From Sceloporus undulatus (taxonomy: Eukaryota > Chordata > Lepidosauria > Squamata > Phrynosomatidae): 64,000 nt of DNA. The notes under the pieces are model-generated. The model was not told where the DNA came from. It searched no databases and saw only the letters and a list, made by a program, of their open reading frames with translations. The stretch lies in the NCBI RefSeq assembly GCF_019175285.1, contig NC_056524.1, forward strand, positions 4,156,781 through 4,220,780. The letters run 5' to 3'. The translations under genes were made by a program, and so were the position numbers. Below, in pieces: positions 59,630 to 64,000 of the stretch (position 1 is its first letter; every line of letters starts with the position of its first letter).

Positions 59630-59765
59630 AAAAGACCTCCTGATACCAGATCTCTCTAACAGAGAAGCGTAAATGTCTCACAGTTCCCAGAATTCCACAG
59701 CACGGAGCCATGGCAGTTAAAGTGGTTCCAAACTGAATTATTTCTGCAGTGCAGATGCAGCCAAA
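59630..59765. repeat. Half copy of the fold-back MITE
   Basis: GTTCCCAGAATTCCACAGCA, GAGCCATGGCAGTTAAAGTG and TATTTCTGCAGTGCAGATGC, the right half of the family at 25280-25965. Confidence 0.65.
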
Positions 59766-60291
59766 GAGGAAAGTGGAAAGAGGAGAGAGAAACTGGGGTA
59801 TATTAAAGGCAACTGATAAAAAGTAAGGTGACAGTGTTGGGATTGTCTCTGCCAAACTGGAACACTTGGCATCCTCTATATGTACAACATGTGCCATGAG
59901 CCCTACAAAATATTCCATGGAATTTCTTGCAGTCTGCAGATCTAGCAAAAGCCTAATTTAAAGCATCGCTTGCTGGTAAAAACATTTTTGATTCTTGTAA
60001 ACACTGGCCACCTGGTTATTTTCCATGTTCAACAATGGAATGACCATTAACAGAGATAAGAACAGCCTAAAACCATTCACTGGGGCTGTTCCAACAAGGA
60101 ACACTGTCCGCTTTGGACCATGAAGTATGCATTGTGCAGGTGTTGCAACAACACTCACTGGCCTTCCTCAAGGAGGAAGCTGATAGCCCAGTATGGCACA
60201 CAATGGCCAAAAAGATGACTGCTGGGATGCAATGCAATCCATTTTAAGTGGTACATGAATTATCAATACATTAAGGCACCACCAACAATTA

Positions 60292-60560
60292 CAGGTGAAG
60301 TCTCCTTTATCCAAAATGCTTGGGACCAGAAGGGTTTGGGATTTCTGATGATGATGACAATGTCCTTCCTGGGCATCAGTTTACTCCATGTCTCTGCAGA
60401 AGCAGACAAAGTCTACAAAAGCCTTGGTCCTTCCTCGGCGCCAGTTCGTTCCTTGCATATGCGAAAATAGACCAAGTCTATTTTGAAAGCTTTGGTCCTT
60501 CCTGGGTACCAGTTCATTCCATGCATCCGAGGAAGTTGATCACATTGGCTGGAAGATTTT
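60292..60560. repeat. Tigger-like piece with three 67-bp tandem units
   Basis: It starts AGGTGAAGTCTCCTTTATCC like the element at 49613, then breaks into units beginning GGTCCTTCCT(G/C)GG at about 60361, 60427 and 60495, spaced about 67 bp apart. Confidence 0.55.
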
Positions 60561-60949
60561 GGGATCTATAGTTCAGGACAGGCTTTCCCATCCCACCCCC
60601 AAAAAACAGCCCAAAAAAACTGTGTGACATTTCACATACCTGAATCAGCCATGGGGAGATTTCCAGCAGCACTTGAACTCCATCCCTATGGTTAGGCGTA
60701 ATAGGAGAGACAGAAAAATATCCCAATTGGCTTCAGTTTACAATAAGCCGCTGTTGCTACAGGCTTGTGCAATGTAGACAGAATGCAAAACTTTCCATTC
60801 TGCCTACATTTCAATCTGGCAGGAAGGATGGATGAATGGACAGAGGAAAGGGAAGGGATGGGGGGATATTTGGACTATTGCATTCACAGGGGGCTAGCAT
60901 GGAGGTGTAATTTTTGGTAGAAATAAAGTGGAATCTCTAGGTCCTTTCA

Positions 60950-60951
<2 letters not shown>

Positions 60952-60987
<36 letters not shown>
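60952..60987. repeat. (ATG)n microsatellite
   Basis: About 12 GAT/ATG units, followed by a reverse L2 3' tail (TATCCTGCCTTTTCCCCATA, 60995-61045). Confidence 0.88.
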
Positions 60988-60990
<3 letters not shown>

Positions 60991-61082
60991 CTTCTATCCT
61001 GCCTTTTCCCCATATTGGAACTCAAAGTGGCTTACACTGATTTTGTAAAAAATTGTTAAAAACCCACCAATTTTAACTATTA

Positions 61083-61275
61083 TAGTTAGACCAGGGTTCA
61101 ATTCCCAGCTGAGCAATGAAACCCACTGAGTGACCTTAGACAACTCTCAGCCTCCTGGGAAGGCAATGGCAAACCTCCTCTGAACAAATCTTGCCAATCA
61201 ATCCCATGATAGGTTGGCTTTAGGGCTGCCAGAAGCCAGAAATGACTTGAAGGCACACAACACACACAAAACACA
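61083..61275 (+). repeat. tRNA-derived SINE, 5' truncated
   Basis: ACCAGGGTTCAATTCCCAGC (B-box), GGCAAACCTCCTCTGAACAA, AATGACTTGAAGGCACACAA and an ACAC-rich tail. Confidence 0.8.
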
Positions 61276-61689
61276 CTCAATCAGAAAAAATTAAAACCAA
61301 GTTAAAACATACATCATTAAAACACACACACACACACTAGCACAGCGATTAGCAATATCCAGCACATTGTGAAAGATGGGATATATACAGCCCCTCATCA
61401 AAATGCCTTTCGGTATAGAAAAGTCTTTGCTTATCTGCGAAAAGGAAGTAGGAAGGGTGCCAGTCTAACTTCTCTGGGAAGGAACATCGGTCAATTTCTT
61501 TTCAAAATCTTGTCCCACACAGAAGAAGAGTCTCAGACAGAAAGTTTCTTAGTAGAACTTTAGTATAGCTCTAGTTCAGGAGTGTAGCCACGGCAGGAGG
61601 GAGAGCAAAGTCAGGGTATTTTGAATAAATAAAAACAGGGGGGAAAACCATGAATTCTTAAAGTTTTAAAGAATTCTTTAAATGTTCCA

Positions 61690-62260
61690 ACAGTGGAACA
61701 CACTCCTTCCTTGGAAAGTGGTGGAGTCTCCTTCTTTGGAGACCTTTAAACCAGGGGTAGGCAACCTGCGGCCCGTGGGCCGGATGCGGCCCGGCGAGGC
61801 CTTGGGACCGGCCCCAGCCCGGTCCTGCCGCCGATTGCCGCTGGGGCATTTGGCATCTCGCGCGAGGGACATGGTGGGGCAATTGTCTATAGAAGCCTCA
61901 GAAACATGCATTTATCTTAACATTTTTTTAAAAATCAGCAATTTTTTTCACGTGTCCTCCATTTTTATTTAAAAAGTGTCCACCATTTGAAAATTTTGTC
62001 CTACATTTGTCCCGGTTTATTTATTTATTTTAAAATTATTTAATTATTTATTTTTTGGTGTCGGCCCCCCAGTTGTCTAAGGAACTGCAACCTGGCCCCC
62101 GGCTCAAAAGGGTTGCCTACCCCTGCCTTTAAACAGAGGTTGGATGGCCATCTATCAATGAGGATGCTTTGATTGAGAGTTCCTGCATGGCAGAATGGGG
62201 TTGGACAGTGGACAAGATGGCCCTTAGGGTCTCTTCCAACTCTACGATTCTATGATTCCC
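61690..62260 (+). repeat. CR1 3' end interrupted by a hAT element
   Basis: Left part 61690-61751 (ACAGTGGAACACACTCCTTC, GGAGTCTCCTTCTTTGGAG), right part 62135-62260 (AGAGGTTGGATGGCCATCTA, AACTCTACGATTCTATGATT). Both parts join cleanly once the insert and its duplication are removed. Confidence 0.85.
61752..62125. mobile_element. hAT-type MITE, 374 bp, inside CR1
   Basis: Terminal repeats CAGGGGTAGGCAACC and GGTTGCCTACCCCTG, exact over 15 bp. The flanks CCTTTAAAC at 61743-61751 and 62126-62134 contain an 8-bp CTTTAAAC, fitting the hAT nTnnnnAn pattern. The left third is CpG-rich (GGCCCGTGGGCCGGATGCGG) and the right part AT-rich. Confidence 0.88.
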
Positions 62261-62299
62261 TCAGCCCCCAAATTTCTAGCATGGCAGAGAGAGAGAGAG

Positions 62300-62790
62300 A
62301 CAGTGCATCCACACTGTAGAAATAACACTGTTTGACTCCACTTTAACTGCCAGGGCTCCATCCTACAAAATCCTGGGATTTGAAGTCTTCTGAGGAGCCA
62401 GTGTGGTTTGTGCCATAGTGGTTTGAGTGTTGGATTACAGGTCTGGAGACCAGGGTTTGATTCCCAGCTCTGCCATGAAACCCATTTGGGCAAGTCACAC
62501 ATTCTCAGCTTCTGAATAAGGCAAAGGCAAACCTCATATGAACAAATCTTGCCAAGAAAAACATGTGATCATTTTGCCTCAGGCTGCTCCCGCACTGCAG
62601 GAATAACCCCTCCAATGTCAATTGATCTGCCATGGCTCAGTGCTGTGGAAATCTGGGGACTGTAGTTTGTTGTGGCACCAGAGCTCTCTAGTGCAGCAAC
62701 AAACTACAGTTCCCAGAATTCCAGAGCACTGAGCCATGGCAGTTAAAGCAGTAAAAAACCAGATTATTTATGCAGTGTGGATGCATATTA
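62300..62790. repeat. Fold-back MITE copies with a SINE between
   Basis: A left half at 62300-62393 (GTGCATCCACACTGTAGAAA), then a tRNA SINE 62394-62580 (GAGCCAGTGTGGTTTGTGCC ... TTCCCAGCTCTGCCATG), then a nearly full copy 62581-62790 with centre TTGTGGCACCAGAGCTCTCT and end GCAGTGTGGATGCATA. Confidence 0.7.
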
Positions 62791-63214
62791 AATTAAATGA
62801 GCAGGAAAAGATATGAAAGGAACGTGGACAAAGGAAACAATGCAGCCTTCCTAAACTTTATGGGAGCTTTCCCCAAAAAAACATGTTAATCTATCCAAGC
62901 ACCAAAAAAAAACCCCAAAGACCCAAATCAGGGATATGACTCACACTGCCTTCTGGATGTTATTTCAATGGCAAGTATCCTGAATTCCTCACCACTGATT
63001 ATGCTGGTTGTGGATACTGGGACTTGCGGTTACACAACAACCTTTGGAAGCCCACACGATTTCTGCACCTGCCCTAAATCCAATACATTAAATAGACTCA
63101 CTAAATCAACATTAAAGATGTATCTCTTCCAGCAGGCCTACCTACCCAGTCAATTTTAAAGCATGACTTTTTAATTGGTATAAAGAATGTATTGTGCATA
63201 TTTTAGTGGTTTTA

Positions 63215-63410
63215 TTCAAAGACATAGCCGTGTCACTCTATAGAATCAATAAGTAGAGAGATCTTAGGTAGCACCTTTGAGATTCACTGAAATAAAGAAG
63301 TTGGCAGCATAAGCTTTTGTAGACGTCTATTTACTTCCTCAGATGCACTTGGAGGAAGTAGACGTCAGTCTATGAAAGCTCATGCTGCCAATTTCTTTCT
63401 TTAGTTAGGC
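63215..63410. repeat. Fold-back hairpin repeat
   Basis: AGTTGGCAGCATAAGCTTTT ... ACTTCCTC at about 63298-63340 is mirrored by GAGGAAGTAGACGTCAGTCT ... CTCATGCTGCCAATTTCT at about 63352-63396, giving arms of about 45 bp around TCAGATGCACTTG. A long stable hairpin could form. Confidence 0.7.
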
Positions 63411-63484
63411 TTAAGGTTTTATAGTATTGTATTTTGATTGTCAGTTTTATTTGTTGTTTTTAATTGTGTTTTGTATTTTTGACA

Positions 63485-63880
63485 TGCTGGAATGGTGTCT
63501 TTCTTTTTTCCTACTGCCTTCTACCTTCCCAAGCATTATTGTCTTTTTTAAGGAGTCATGTCTTCTCATGATGTGTCTAAAATACAGCAGCCTCAGTTTA
63601 GTCATTCTGGCTTCTAGGGAGAGTTCAGGCATGATTTGCTCTAGGATTCTTTTATTTATCTATTTAGCAGTCTCTGGGCATCCACAGAACTCTTCTCCAG
63701 CACAACATCTCAGATAAGTTGGCTTTCCTCCTGTCTGCTTTCTACACTGTCCAGCTTTCACAACCATATAGGAATGGAAAATATGACGGCATGGAGAATC
63801 CTAACTTTATTGCTCAATTATATATATCTTGATACTTGAGGGTCTTGTCTAGTTCCTTCACAGATACCTCTGCAAATCCT
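63485..63880 (-). repeat. RTE/BovB-like LINE fragment
   Basis: The minus strand codes MPELSLEARMTKLRLLYFR and HIMRRHDSLKKTIMLGKVEG. It is the clearest of the five protein matches to the RTE C-terminal tail. Confidence 0.7.
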
Positions 63881-63884
63881 AGGT

Positions 63885-64000
63885 CTGCATCTACACTGCA
63901 GCATTAGTGCAGTTTGACACTGTTTTAACTCCCATGGCTCCATGCTACGGAAATCCTAGGATTTGTAGTTTGTTGATATACAGTGGGGCCCTTGGCATCC
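63885..64000. repeat. Fold-back MITE (left half) and start of a Tigger-like end at window edge
   Basis: TCTGCATCTACACTGCAGCA, ACTCCCATGGCTCCATGCTA, then TACAGTGGGGCCCTTGGCAT at 63979 begins a Tigger-type end, cut by the window. Confidence 0.55.

Overview
This is a stretch of a vertebrate nuclear genome, almost certainly a squamate reptile and probably an iguanian-type lizard. The evidence is spliced vertebrate genes with GT-AG introns, plus a dense squamate-style repeat load: 5S-rRNA-derived SINEs of the 5S-Sauria type, tRNA-derived SINEs ending in ACA-rich tails, CR1 3' ends, L2 elements, BovB/RTE-like LINE ends, hAT and Tigger-type DNA transposons and Penelope-like fragments. Nothing bacterial or viral was seen.

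Two host genes lie head to tail on the + strand. The 3' part of C2CD3 (a centriole and ciliogenesis C2-domain protein) occupies 805-37634 as 13 exons whose reading phases agree at every junction. They encode about 1,128 residues and the natural stop, followed by a UTR that runs to a poly(A) signal at 39513-39518. The upstream exons lie before the window. UCP3 (a mitochondrial inner-membrane carrier) has six coding exons between 48564 and 56525, giving a complete 310-residue protein. C2CD3 followed by UCP3 in the same orientation matches the human 11q13.4 order as I remember it. UCP2, the expected next gene, is not in the remaining 7.5 kb.

Layout: 1-6159 is C2CD3 intron and exon sequence invaded by an almost intact antisense L2 LINE (about 2285-6129), whose GC-rich tandem leader ends 30 bp before a C2CD3 splice acceptor. 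6160-7890 is an exon cluster. 7891-37475 holds the remaining C2CD3 exons in repeat-filled introns. 39541-48563 is intergenic, with CR1 pieces, a minisatellite of about eight 100-bp units (41185-41985), MITEs and SINEs. 48564-56525 is UCP3. 56526-64000 is gene-free 3' flank made of nested repeats.

I found no clear undescribed system. The best leads are the L2 copy with repeated leader units beside the splice acceptor, the 100-bp minisatellite carrying a splice-acceptor-like motif in each unit, several terminal-inverted-repeat families with clean target duplications, a Tigger-type element resembling a mammalian family, and Penelope-related remnants, one with a hammerhead-ribozyme-like core.
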